Shown here: positions 8,782 to 17,033 of the stretch, piece by piece
Layout of the letters: every line of letters begins with the position of its first letter
Position numbering within the stretch: the first letter of the stretch is position 1
Assembly: GCA_001580565.1 (NCBI GenBank)
Contig: LRBF01000244.1
Location: 1 to 59,809, forward strand
Reading direction: 5' to 3'
DNA from: Caballeronia megalochromosomata
GTDB lineage: Bacteria; Pseudomonadota; Gammaproteobacteria; Burkholderiales; Burkholderiaceae
Length of the DNA stretch: 59,809 nucleotides
Position numbers and translations under genes: made by a program
The notes under the pieces: model-generated
Told to the model about the DNA's origin: nothing
The model's database searches: none
What the model saw: only the letters and a program-made list of their open reading frames with translations

Positions 8782-9123
8782 TTACGGACGATTGAAGTCG
8801 ACGGGGTTCGCATCCGCCGGACGAACGATGCGCCCGAGGAAGCCCGACCGGCTCGCATGGCCCGACGCCGATGCACCTTCGCCCGCACCACCGAAGGACG
8901 ACGCGGCAACGCCTTGCTGCGCGTCGACCCGCGCTTGTGCGGCCTGAATGTCGGCGGGATAGGTGGTCTGATCGGCGGCCGGGTTATAGCCTGCGCGCTC
9001 GAGTTGAACCAGTTCGGCGCGCACTTGCGCGCGGGTGACCGGGCCGTCTTCACGTGCCTGGGCGAAACCCGGAACGGCGAGAACGGCTGCGATGGCGATG
9101 GCGGGAACGATGGACTTGAACAT
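8782..9123 (-). CDS. DUF4148-domain secreted protein
   Basis: A 113-residue exported protein with signal peptide (1-24, ending GFAQA). A DUF4148 motif follows, VTRAQVRAELVQLERAGYNP (about 29-48), then AADQTTYPADIQAAQARV. This small family is abundant in Burkholderiaceae and has no known activity. The start is chosen at 9123 because CCGGAGGTCATC precedes it perfectly. Its 240-base upstream region is shared with a divergent cyclase gene. Confidence 0.88.
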   Translation of the reverse strand: MFKSIVPAIAIAAVLAVPGFAQAREDGPVTRAQVRAELVQLERAGYNPAADQTTYPADIQAAQARVDAQQGVAASSFGGAGEGASASGHASRSGFLGRIVRPADANPVDFNRP

Positions 9124-9366
9124 GATGACCTCCGGATGCTGATTTGAGGAACGTTGCGGGTGGTGAGGTTTGTCGCCACTGCTTCGTCGTTGAATGCAGT
9201 CTAGGACGCGGTCGCATTGGTAAAAACCCTGATTCGCCCAAATCAGTTTTCGCGGATTGACATTAATCGTTTCAATCAAAGTCGGTTCGCTGATTGTCGG
9301 AGGGCCGAAAGGATCGACATGCTGCTATCTTTCAAGTGATTGATTTCCTTGCGCCCCGGAGGAATC

Positions 9367-12300
9367 GTGGACGTCGCCGCCTGGCTGCGCAGCCTCGGAA
9401 TGGAACGGTACGAAATGGTGTTCTTCGAGAACGCCATCGACGCCGACGTGCTGCGCAGCCTGACCGCGGACGATCTGAAGGATCTTGGCATCGCGTCGGT
9501 GGGACATCGCCGGAAGCTGCTCGACGCGCTGGCCGAACTGCAGGCGCGAACCGGGCATGCGGGCGTGAGTGCGCGCGAGGCGCAGGGCGAGCGGCGGCAG
9601 GTCACAGTGCTCTTCGCCGATCTGTGCGGCTTCACGAAGATGAGCCGGGAAGCCGATCCGGAAGAAATCGTCGCGCTGCTCGATCGATACTTCGAGACCG
9701 TCGATCGCATCATCGAGCGGCATGGCGGCTACGTCGACAAGCACGTCGGCGACTCGATCATGGCGGTCTTCGGCGCTCCGGTTTCGCATGGGAACGATGT
9801 CGAGCGCGCCGTGCGGGCGGCCCTCGCAATCGGCGACGCGATGCCCGCGCTGTCCCGCATGCTCGCTCGCCCGGTCTCCGTGCATATCGGCATTGCGGGT
9901 GGCGAGGTCGTCGCAAGCGGCACCGGTAGCGCCGCGCATCGCAAATACACCGTCACCGGCGATTCAGTCAATCTCGCCTCGCGCCTCACCGACGCGGCCG
10001 GGCCGGGGGAAATCCTGATTTCGGACGCGGTGCGGCGCCCGCTCGGCAACAGCATCGAGTGCATCGAACGCGGCGCGCTGTCCGTCAAGGGTTTCGCGGA
10101 ACCTGTTTCAGCGTGGTGTATCGCCGGTTTTGTGAAAACCGCTGCGGATCGGCCGTTCGTCGGCCGTCTGGACGAGTTGCGCCAGTTTCGCGCGATGCTG
10201 GAGGCGTGTCGCGAGACCGGAAAGGGACGCACTGCTCTGCTGCGCGGCGACGCCGGGATCGGCAAGACGCGCCTGCTCGAAGAGTTCAAGCGTGAGGCGC
10301 GCGATGCTGGCTTCCTTTGCCATGGCGGCCTCGTGCTCGATTTCGGCGCGGCAACCGGGCGGGGTGCGATGCAGTCGCTCGTGCGCGGGCTGCTGGCGCT
10401 CGACGAATCGAGCGACGCGCATGCCAGTATGACCGGCATCGGGCGGGCGATCACGGACGGCCTCATCGATCGCGGCGACGCGCTTTTTCTCAAGGATCTG
10501 CTCGATGTGCCGATGGCGCTCGAAGACCGCACGGTTTTCGAAGCAATGGACCATGCGATGCGTGCTGAAGGCCGGCGAAATGCCGTGACCCGGCTTGTCC
10601 AGCGCGCGAGCCGCCGGCAGCCTCGAATCTTTTCCGTTGAGGACATCCACTGGTCGGATGGCTCGACATTCAGAGAACTCGCCGGGCTCGCTGAAACGGT
10701 AGCGGATTGTCCGGCCATGCTGGTGCTGACGGCGCGGCCCGCGAAGCAGGGGCTCGAAGAATCATGGCTTGCGGCGGCGGGTGCCTGTTATTCGCTCGTC
10801 GATCTGGGGCCGCTCAGCGCCGGCGAGGCGCATGCGATGGCCGCATCGTTTCCGGGTGCGCAGGCGGCGCTGGCGCAGCGCTGCATCGCACGGGCGGCGG
10901 GCAATCCGCTCTTTCTCGAGCAACTGCTCGGCCATGCGCGGGACGGTGAAGGAACCGGCGTGCCGGGTACGGTGCGAAGTCTCGTGCAAGCGCGGTTGGA
11001 TCGACTCGATCCCGTGGAAAAGACGGTCTTGCAGGCGGCCTCGGTGCTCGGCCAGCTTTTCGGGCAGGAGGTGCTCGATCATCTCGTCGATGACGCCGGC
11101 GCCGCCCTGGAACCGCTTGTGAAGTGTCTTTTGCTGCGACATCAGGGTGCCGGATTCATTTTCCATCACGCGCTCATTCGCGATGCCATTTACGACGGCT
11201 TGCTGAAAAGCCGGCGTCGCGAGTTGCATCGTCGCGCGGCGCAGTGGTACGCCGGACGTGATCCGCTCTTGCGCGCCGAGCATCTCGACCGGGCGGAGGA
11301 CACTGAGGCGGCGCGCGCCTATTGCGACGCGGCGCGCTCGCAGGCGAGAGGCTATCGCCATGAATCCGCGCTAAGGCTTGCCGAGCGAGGGCTTCAGCTT
11401 GCGCACGAACGCGGCGACCGTGTCGCACTCGAATGCCTTCGCGGCGACATCTTGCATGACGCGGGTGACATGAGATCGGCGCTCGCGGCGTTCGAAGCCG
11501 CGCTGGAGGTTGCGGAGTCGGATGCGCAGCGTTGCCAGGCTTGGATCGGGCGCGCCACCGTCAAGCGGGTCACCGACGATCTCGACGGCGCATGGGCCGA
11601 TCTCGACCGCGCCGCTGCCGCCGCTGCCGCCGAGGGCTTTCAGCGCGAGGCGGCGCGCATTCACTTCCTGCGCGGCAATCTGTGTTTTCCGCGCGGCGAT
11701 ATCGACGGCTGCGTGCGCGAACACGGACGCAGCCTGGCGCTCGCGCGCGAGGCGGACGACCCGGAACAGGAAGCGGCCGCGCTCGGCGGCCTCGGCGACG
11801 CGGAGTACATGCGCGGCCGGATGATCAGCGCTCACGACGCCTTCAGCCGCTGCATCGAACTCTGCGAATGCCACGGATTCGGACGTATCGAAGTGGCAAA
11901 TCTTCCGATGCGCGCCATCACGGCATGGTTTGCAGGCAAGACGGAGGCCGGACTCGCGGCCGCGCTCGCCAGTGTCGCCGCAGCGGAAAAGGTGAGGCAT
12001 CTCCGGGCGCTCGCCGTTGCCCATCACGGTGCCTGGCACTGTCTGCGCGATCTCGCCGAATGGGATCGTGCCTGGGAGCATGTCGATCCCGCGCTGCAGT
12101 GCGCACGCGAGCTGAAGTCGAGAAGGTTCGAGGGCGAAGCGCTCGCTCTGCGCGCGGAGTTGCACAGGATCGCCGGGCGGCGGCGCGAAGCGTTGGACGA
12201 TATCGCAGAGGCGCTGTCGATCAGCCGGGAGACCGGCATGGCCTATCTGGGCGCACATTATCTGGGCATCCTGGCGCGCGCGACAGACGACATCGATGTC

Positions 12301-12651
12301 TTCGAGAATGCGCTAGCGGAAGGGGAGGCGCTGCTCGCGGCCGGCGCGGTCAGCCACAATCACTTCCTATTTCGACGTGATGCGATGGACGCATGCATCG
12401 ATCGGGAACGCTGGGACGCAGCCGCGCATCATGCCGCTTCCCTCGAGGCGTACGCCAGCCGCGAGCCATCGCTCTTTTCCGGGTTCTATGTGGCGCGCGC
12501 ACGCGCGCTCGTCTCGTTTGGAAGGGGAAATCGCGACGCCGCGCTGATGAAAGAACTTCGGCGGGTCAGGCACACGGGCTGGAACTGCGGTTTCGCATAC
12601 GCGCTCGAGGCAATAAATGGCGCACTCTCGGGTTTGTCGAATCTTCAGTGA
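9367..12651 (+). CDS. SAM domain / class III nucleotidyl cyclase / AAA ATPase / TPR signalling protein
   Basis: About 1,094 residues. Order: a sterile alpha motif (SAM) domain (about 3-58; VAAWLRSLGMERYEMVFFEN), a class III adenylate/guanylate cyclase catalytic domain (about 75-250), an AAA_16 ATPase module (from FVGRLDELRQF; Walker A GDAGIGKT, Walker B-like VEDIHWSD), and helical TPR-like repeats to the end. In the cyclase domain the metal aspartates (FADLCGF and HVGDSIMAVFG) and the transition-state Asn/Arg (VNLASRL) are present, so catalysis is plausible. Start GTG at 9367 follows GGAGGAATC. Soluble, with no membrane segment. The input signal is unknown. Confidence 0.88.
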   Translation: MDVAAWLRSLGMERYEMVFFENAIDADVLRSLTADDLKDLGIASVGHRRKLLDALAELQARTGHAGVSAREAQGERRQVTVLFADLCGFTKMSREADPEEIVALLDRYFETVDRIIERHGGYVDKHVGDSIMAVFGAPVSHGNDVERAVRAALAIGDAMPALSRMLARPVSVHIGIAGGEVVASGTGSAAHRKYTVTGDSVNLASRLTDAAGPGEILISDAVRRPLGNSIECIERGALSVKGFAEPVSAWCIAGFVKTAADRPFVGRLDELRQFRAMLEACRETGKGRTALLRGDAGIGKTRLLEEFKREARDAGFLCHGGLVLDFGAATGRGAMQSLVRGLLALDESSDAHASMTGIGRAITDGLIDRGDALFLKDLLDVPMALEDRTVFEAMDHAMRAEGRRNAVTRLVQRASRRQPRIFSVEDIHWSDGSTFRELAGLAETVADCPAMLVLTARPAKQGLEESWLAAAGACYSLVDLGPLSAGEAHAMAASFPGAQAALAQRCIARAAGNPLFLEQLLGHARDGEGTGVPGTVRSLVQARLDRLDPVEKTVLQAASVLGQLFGQEVLDHLVDDAGAALEPLVKCLLLRHQGAGFIFHHALIRDAIYDGLLKSRRRELHRRAAQWYAGRDPLLRAEHLDRAEDTEAARAYCDAARSQARGYRHESALRLAERGLQLAHERGDRVALECLRGDILHDAGDMRSALAAFEAALEVAESDAQRCQAWIGRATVKRVTDDLDGAWADLDRAAAAAAAEGFQREAARIHFLRGNLCFPRGDIDGCVREHGRSLALAREADDPEQEAAALGGLGDAEYMRGRMISAHDAFSRCIELCECHGFGRIEVANLPMRAITAWFAGKTEAGLAAALASVAAAEKVRHLRALAVAHHGAWHCLRDLAEWDRAWEHVDPALQCARELKSRRFEGEALALRAELHRIAGRRREALDDIAEALSISRETGMAYLGAHYLGILARATDDIDVFENALAEGEALLAAGAVSHNHFLFRRDAMDACIDRERWDAAAHHAASLEAYASREPSLFSGFYVARARALVSFGRGNRDAALMKELRRVRHTGWNCGFAYALEAINGALSGLSNLQ

Positions 12652-12706
12652 CAAGTGAGATCGTCGAAATCTTCTTGTCGAATGAGCTTCAGGTGAGGCG
12701 TCGATC

Positions 12707-13108
12707 ATGTCGAGAGAATGGAAGCGTCGGGTCAGGTTATTCGTGCAACGTTTCTGGCAGCCGACCAGTGCGTGCATGACTTGCATGCCGGGAAGCTGGA
12801 GCAATATCGCGAGCTTTGCCCACTGGACGATCGCGTTCAAGACCGGACTTCTCACGGGGATTCTGGCGGTGTTACTGACTTTCACGCCGGCCAGAAAACT
12901 CTACGAAAACCGCTACGGCAATGCGACGATCGTCGGCTCGCTGACTGCAATCGGCGATACTTTCGCGCACACAAGCCATTACCGCCTGCCGTACGTCGAG
13001 CACGTACTGACGGGTGTGGTCTCAGGGCTTTTGGCGCTGATTGCCTCGTACCTTCTCGAAGACCGTGCGCGTCGTATTCGGGCGGCCTGGACGCGCGTCT
13101 TCGGGTAG
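12707..13108 (+). CDS. Small membrane protein, unknown function
   Basis: 133 residues with a basic N terminus and two predicted transmembrane helices (about 43-61, FKTGLLTGILAVLLTF; about 97-117, VEHVLTGVVSGLLALIASYLL). A conserved-looking loop between them contains YGNATIVGSLTAIGDTFAH. I do not recognise the family. It follows the cyclase gene by 55 bases on the same strand and could be co-transcribed. It converges on nrsF. Confidence 0.65.
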   Translation: MSREWKRRVRLFVQRFWQPTSACMTCMPGSWSNIASFAHWTIAFKTGLLTGILAVLLTFTPARKLYENRYGNATIVGSLTAIGDTFAHTSHYRLPYVEHVLTGVVSGLLALIASYLLEDRARRIRAAWTRVFG

Positions 13109-13125
13109 CGCGTCCGGGCGGCGAC

Positions 13126-13767
13126 TTACCAGCGCAGAAACCGCGGGCCCAGCCATGCGCCGATGAGCGCCGGCATCAGCATGCCGATTGCGTACCACAC
13201 GCCCCAGAACGCGGGGCTCATTTCGGGGCAATGCAGGCAATAGACGATCGTCGCCGTCGAACTCGCCAGCAAGCCGACGGCGGCGCCGGCAAGCCGCAAC
13301 CGTGTCGGCGCGAGCGATCGCATGGCCCAGATCGCGGCAGGGAACGTCGGTACGGAAAGAAGCAGGATATTGAATGGGCACGTGCGCCACGTATGACCCA
13401 GCACGAGCGCCGCACGCGCGGTCGAATCCGCGCTGCCGACGATCATCCAGCCGGCGAACCAGACCGCCGCGAAAGGCAACGCGACGATCATCCACGAATA
13501 GCCCGCGCGTGCGCCGGGCCGGCCGATCCGGCTGATGGCGAGCATCGCGCCGATGGCGACCGCCAGCGGAAATGCCAGCTTCGCCCAGAAGAGGCCCGTG
13601 CGTGCGACGCTGCCGAGATCGTGGCGCACGCCGAACACGATGCTCATCAAAATCAGCGAGCCCGCCGCGCCCATCAGCAGCGCCTGAACGAACCGGCGGG
13701 CGATGGCCGCGCGATCGACCTGCGTCACCTGATTCGAAAGCAGGGAGATGAGTTCATCGGTATTCAT
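13126..13767 (-). CDS. nrsF: Anti-sigma-F factor NrsF (DUF1109)
   Basis: 213 residues with six predicted transmembrane helices after a short cytoplasmic N terminus: the DUF1109/NrsF family of membrane anti-sigma factors that hold SigF at the membrane. Cysteines sit at 130 (HTWRTCPFN), 177 and 180 (YCLHCPE). In the Caulobacter protein two cysteines near equivalent positions are needed for redox release of SigF. The start overlaps the sigma stop codon by four bases (ATGA), so the pair is translationally coupled. Confidence 0.9.
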   Translation of the reverse strand: MNTDELISLLSNQVTQVDRAAIARRFVQALLMGAAGSLILMSIVFGVRHDLGSVARTGLFWAKLAFPLAVAIGAMLAISRIGRPGARAGYSWMIVALPFAAVWFAGWMIVGSADSTARAALVLGHTWRTCPFNILLLSVPTFPAAIWAMRSLAPTRLRLAGAAVGLLASSTATIVYCLHCPEMSPAFWGVWYAIGMLMPALIGAWLGPRFLRW

Positions 13768-14312
13768 CGCAGTCCCCGGATTTTTGCCGCGAGCGCCTTC
13801 AGGCCGCGATGCACGCCCACCTTCACGGCCGACTCGGAAAGACCGGTGATCCGCGCGGTTTCCGTGACCGACAAGCCTTCGAGTTTCATGTGAACGATCG
13901 GCAGGCGTTGCTTGTCCGGCAGATGCTCGAGCAGCTTGCCGATGTCGTGCCGCGCCTGCGCGGGTTCGTCGTCGGCGGCGGCGAGCAGTTCCTCATGGTC
14001 GTCGAGCGGCACGTTCAGCGACTCACGGCGCGCGTGGGAGCGGAAGAAGTCCATCAGTTTGTAGCGCGCGATCGCGTGCAGCCACGCTGTCAACGGCTCA
14101 TCCGGCCGATAGGTGTGACGCGCGTTATGGACCGCCAGAAGAATTTCCTGGACGAGGTCTTCGACATCGTCGAGACGATGTGGAATGCGCTTGCGCAGAT
14201 AGCCGCGCAGATGCCGCGTGAGCGCCTGCAGAAAGCTGTGATACGCGTTCTGGTCGCCATCGAGACCGCCGATGAACAACGCTTTCAGCCGCCTTTCCGC
14301 ATCGTGCGACAT
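13764..14312 (-). CDS. sigF: ECF RNA polymerase sigma factor SigF
   Basis: 182 residues, the usual ECF size. Region 2 spans about 10-85 (DDVEDLVQEILLAVHNARHTY; LTAWLHAIARYKLMDFFR). Region 4 is at about 120-175 (LPDKQRLPIVHMKLEGLSVTE is partly in it; TGLSESAVKVGVHRGLKAL is the recognition helix area). The start at 14312 follows CAGGAACC; an ATG at 14447 with AGGAG farther away would add 45 unrelated residues and is less likely. A SigF-type promoter lies upstream on the same strand, which implies autoregulation. Confidence 0.9.
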   Translation of the reverse strand: MSHDAERRLKALFIGGLDGDQNAYHSFLQALTRHLRGYLRKRIPHRLDDVEDLVQEILLAVHNARHTYRPDEPLTAWLHAIARYKLMDFFRSHARRESLNVPLDDHEELLAAADDEPAQARHDIGKLLEHLPDKQRLPIVHMKLEGLSVTETARITGLSESAVKVGVHRGLKALAAKIRGLR

Positions 14313-14477
14313 GGTTCCTGTAGGGCTGGGACAACGGGACGGAATGTCGTGCCGCGCGTGCGCGGGCGCTGACGCGCCGCGCACTGGATCGTTCGTTACA
14401 GCGTATCCGAAGCCTTGATGCGCTGCAATGACGCCGTCCTGGTTCATGTCGGTCGTTCCTCTCCTGACCTTCGTTAG

Positions 14478-14503
14478 TTCGTTCGCGTGCCGCCGCACGT
14501 TAC
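14478..14503 (-). promoter_or_regulatory. SigF-type promoter for the sigF-nrsF operon
   Basis: On the minus strand GTAACG (14503-14498) is separated by exactly 16 bases from CGAA (14481-14478). This is one base off the GTAACC-N16-CGAA element known for Caulobacter SigF, and it lies upstream of the sigma gene. Confidence 0.7.
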
Positions 14504-14562
14504 AGCACGCCTGCAAATTTTCGCGGGCGTCGAACAAATCGTTTCGCGTGATGACGCGCGCT

Positions 14563-14588
14563 GTAACCGGCGACGCATCGGCGACGAA
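14563..14588 (+). promoter_or_regulatory. SigF-type promoter for the cytochrome/oxidoreductase operon
   Basis: GTAACC at 14563-14568, a 16-base spacer, and CGAA at 14585-14588. It is an exact match to the SigF consensus, 45 bases before the cytochrome b start codon, and faces away from the matching element on the other strand. Confidence 0.78.
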
Positions 14589-14632
14589 TTAGCTGGTAAC
14601 CGGGCTTGAGCTCGACCATCAGGGTGACCGAA

Positions 14633-15259
14633 ATGAAAGCGATGACAGCATCACCAGCGCCAACGTCCGAAAGCGTGCCGATCCATCCGGTCTGGCTGCG
14701 CGTCACGCACTGGCTCAACGCATTCGCGGCGCTGATCATGATGTTCTCCGGCTGGCGCATTTACGATGCATCGCCCGTGTTCCGGGAAATCGTCATTCCG
14801 CCGTCGATCACGCTCGGCGGCTGGCTCGGCGGTGCATTGCAGTGGCACTTCGCGGCGATGTGGCTGCTGGTGTTCAACGGCATCGTCTACGTGGCGCTCA
14901 ATGTCGTGAGCGGCCGATTCTTCTCGAAGTTCTTCCCCTTGTCGCCGCGCGCGGTGCTGCGCGATCTCATCGCCGCATTGCGCGGCAGGCTCGCTCACGC
15001 CGATCTGCGCCAGTACAACGCGGTGCAGAAGCTCGCGTATCTCGTGGTCATCGTCGATCTGATCGTGCTCGTGCTGTCGGGACTCGCGATCTGGAAATCC
15101 GTGCAGTTCCCGCTCCTGCGCGAACTGATGGGCGGTTACGACAACGCGCGCATCGTGCACTTCTGCGCGATGGCGGTGATGGCGGCGTTTGTCGTCGTGC
15201 ATGTGGCGATGGTCGCGCTCGTGCCGCGCTCGCTGCTGACCATGTTGCGCGGCCGTTGA
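14633..15259 (+). CDS. Cytochrome b/b6 membrane subunit (YedZ1-like)
   Basis: 208 residues, a four-helix di-haem cytochrome b of the Ni-hydrogenase b-subunit type. Candidate haem histidines are in WLRVTHWLNAFA, LQWHFAAMWLL and ARIVHFCAMAVM/FVVVHVAM. It would take quinol electrons and pass them to the periplasmic oxidoreductase encoded 19 bases downstream. The ATG at 14633 follows AGGGTGACCGAA; an upstream TTG is less likely. Its promoter is an exact SigF element. In Azospira suillum a similar cytochrome serves the methionine sulfoxide reductase YedY1. Confidence 0.82.
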   Translation: MKAMTASPAPTSESVPIHPVWLRVTHWLNAFAALIMMFSGWRIYDASPVFREIVIPPSITLGGWLGGALQWHFAAMWLLVFNGIVYVALNVVSGRFFSKFFPLSPRAVLRDLIAALRGRLAHADLRQYNAVQKLAYLVVIVDLIVLVLSGLAIWKSVQFPLLRELMGGYDNARIVHFCAMAVMAAFVVVHVAMVALVPRSLLTMLRGR

Positions 15260-15278
15260 TACGTTTCAGGAACACATC

Positions 15279-16055
15279 ATGAAATCCGACGACAAGCGAA
15301 TCATCACGGTTGATCGTGCCTCCGTACTGGCGGATGCGCGCCGCGAACTGGACATGCCGTCGCGGCGCCTGTTCGGCAAGCGCATGCTGAGCCTGGGCGG
15401 TCTGGCGCTGCTGACCGGCTGCTCGATCACCGACGACAAATCGGTCAACACGTTTCTCACCGCCGTATCGCGCCTCAACGATCGCGCGCAGGCTTTTCTC
15501 TTCGATCCGAAGCGGCTCGCGCCCACCTATACCGAAGCGCAGCTCACACGGCCGTTTCCGTTCAACGCGTTCTACGGAATCGATGACGTACCCGAAGTGA
15601 ACGGCAGCGACTATCGCCTGAAAGTGAGCGGGCTCGTGACGGGGCAGCGCGTCTGGACCCTGCCCGAGTTGTACGCGCTGCCGCACGCCGAGCAGATTAC
15701 GCGGCACATCTGCGTGGAAGGCTGGAGCGCGATCGGGCGCTGGGGCGGCACGCCGTTTTCCGAGTTCCTGCGCCGCGTGGGCGCGGACACGACCGCAAAG
15801 TACGTCGGCTTCCGTTGCGCGGACGACTACTACGAGAGCATCGACATGCCGACGGCGCTGCATCCGCAGACGCTCCTCACGTTCGAGTACGACGGCCAGC
15901 GCCTGCCCGCGAAGTACGGCTATCCGATGAAGCTGCGCATGCCGACCAAGCTCGGCTACAAGAATCCGAAGCACATCGTCGAGCTATTCGTGACGAACAC
16001 CTATCCGGGCGGCTATTGGGTCGACCAGGGATACAACTGGTTCGGCGGATCCTGA
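15279..16055 (+). CDS. Molybdopterin-dependent oxidoreductase (MsrP/YedY-like)
   Basis: 258 residues of the oxidoreductase molybdopterin-binding (sulfite oxidase) fold. The molybdenum-ligating cysteine is probably Cys145 in HICVEGWS. The N terminus has a twin-arginine-like signal SRRLFGKRML (RR at 29-30) followed by LLTGC, so it may be a Tat-exported lipoprotein. Homologues of the YedY/MsrP class reduce oxidised methionine in periplasmic proteins. Its place between a cytochrome b gene and a methionine-rich protein gene supports that role here. The substrate itself is inferred, not shown. Confidence 0.83.
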   Translation: MKSDDKRIITVDRASVLADARRELDMPSRRLFGKRMLSLGGLALLTGCSITDDKSVNTFLTAVSRLNDRAQAFLFDPKRLAPTYTEAQLTRPFPFNAFYGIDDVPEVNGSDYRLKVSGLVTGQRVWTLPELYALPHAEQITRHICVEGWSAIGRWGGTPFSEFLRRVGADTTAKYVGFRCADDYYESIDMPTALHPQTLLTFEYDGQRLPAKYGYPMKLRMPTKLGYKNPKHIVELFVTNTYPGGYWVDQGYNWFGGS

Positions 16056-16121
16056 GCGCCGAACCATCCACCGCTTCCGGATCGTCCGGATGCCATGTTT
16101 GACTCACCAAGGAGAAAGACC

Positions 16122-16370
16122 ATGAAGCGATTGATGACGGCAGTACTCGCAGCCGCGCTGACGATGGGCGCGACGAGCGTTTTCGCACAGGCGAGCGGCA
16201 CGATGTCGAACGACGCCATGTCGCACGACACGATGAAGAAGGACAACATGTCTCACGATTCGATGAGCAAGGGCTCCATGTCGCACGACTCGATGGGCAA
16301 GAGCGACAAGATGAAGAAGAACGATGCGATGGGCATGGATCATCCCGCTTCGGGAGCGATGTCGCAGTAA
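16122..16370 (+). CDS. Methionine-rich periplasmic pentapeptide-repeat protein (MrpX-like)
   Basis: 82 residues. The signal peptide ends about SVFAQ; the mature part of about 59 residues contains 11 methionines in near five-residue steps (MSNDA, MSHDT, MKKDN, MSHDS, MSKGS, MSHDS), the MXKDX repeat type. Met, Asp, Lys and Ser dominate, and it is probably unfolded. In Azospira suillum a protein of this type (MrpX) is a sacrificial scavenger of hypochlorite, recycled by the neighbouring methionine sulfoxide reductase. AAGGAGAAAGACC fixes the start at 16122. Confidence 0.85.
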   Translation: MKRLMTAVLAAALTMGATSVFAQASGTMSNDAMSHDTMKKDNMSHDSMSKGSMSHDSMGKSDKMKKNDAMGMDHPASGAMSQ

Positions 16371-16527
16371 GGCGAAGGGAAACGGGCCGGGCGTGAAGGT
16401 ATGTCCGGTCCGATCATCATAAGCATTGCGAATCAAATTCAATATCGTTTCTCACCTGACGCGAACCCGACAGCAGGTATGATCCGCCAGCATAATGACG
16501 TCGGATCAACCTCGAATCAGGATCGCC

Positions 16528-16947
16528 ATGTCGTCGAGCGAGAAACAGAAAGCCGGGCTTCCGGGCAAGCAGGATCTGGAGGCGATGTCCCTCTTTCGCT
16601 ACGAGCTGCGCAAGTTCCTGCGTGTATCGGAGGAAATCTCCAACGCGGCCGGAATCACGACGCTCCAATATCAACTGCTTCTGCACGTACGCGGATTTCC
16701 CGGGCGGCAGTGGGCTTCCGTCGGTGAACTCGCGGAGCGCCTGCAGGCCGCGCCGAACGGAACCGCTGCGCTGGTATCGCGATGCGAGGCCGCGGGCCTC
16801 GTCACGCGCAAAACCGACAAGACGGATCGTCGCCAGGTGCAGGTGCATCTGACGGCAAAGGGCGAGCGATGTCTGCTCAGGCTCGCGGCCGAACACAAGG
16901 CGCACTACGGATCGTTCGGCCGGGTATTCGACGAGATACAGGCGTAA
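16528..16947 (+). CDS. MarR-family transcriptional regulator
   Basis: About 139 residues of winged helix-turn-helix MarR type. The DNA-binding segment is SVGELAERLQAAPNGTAALVSRCEAAGLV with the wing TRKTDKTDRRQVQVHLT. Two starts are possible: 16495 (no ribosome site seen) and 16528 (AGGATCGCC before it), and the second is preferred. The gene lies between the methionine-rich protein gene and a chloride channel gene and might control the latter. The ligand is unknown. Confidence 0.83.
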   Translation: MSSSEKQKAGLPGKQDLEAMSLFRYELRKFLRVSEEISNAAGITTLQYQLLLHVRGFPGRQWASVGELAERLQAAPNGTAALVSRCEAAGLVTRKTDKTDRRQVQVHLTAKGERCLLRLAAEHKAHYGSFGRVFDEIQA

Positions 16948-17033
16948 GCGGATAGCGCCCGCGCCCGGTCGCATCGAAGGGCGATCGAAAATTTATGTCA
17001 CAATGTGCCTTAAATTCTGATTCGACATTTCCG

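Noticed and set aside
14313..14447. 45-residue N-terminal extension of SigF from an upstream ATG
   Set aside because: The extra residues are unlike ECF sigma factors; the start at 14312 gives the usual length and has its own GGA site.
14596..14601. A second GTAACC near the cytochrome b promoter
   Set aside because: No CGAA at 16 bases downstream, so it does not complete a SigF element.
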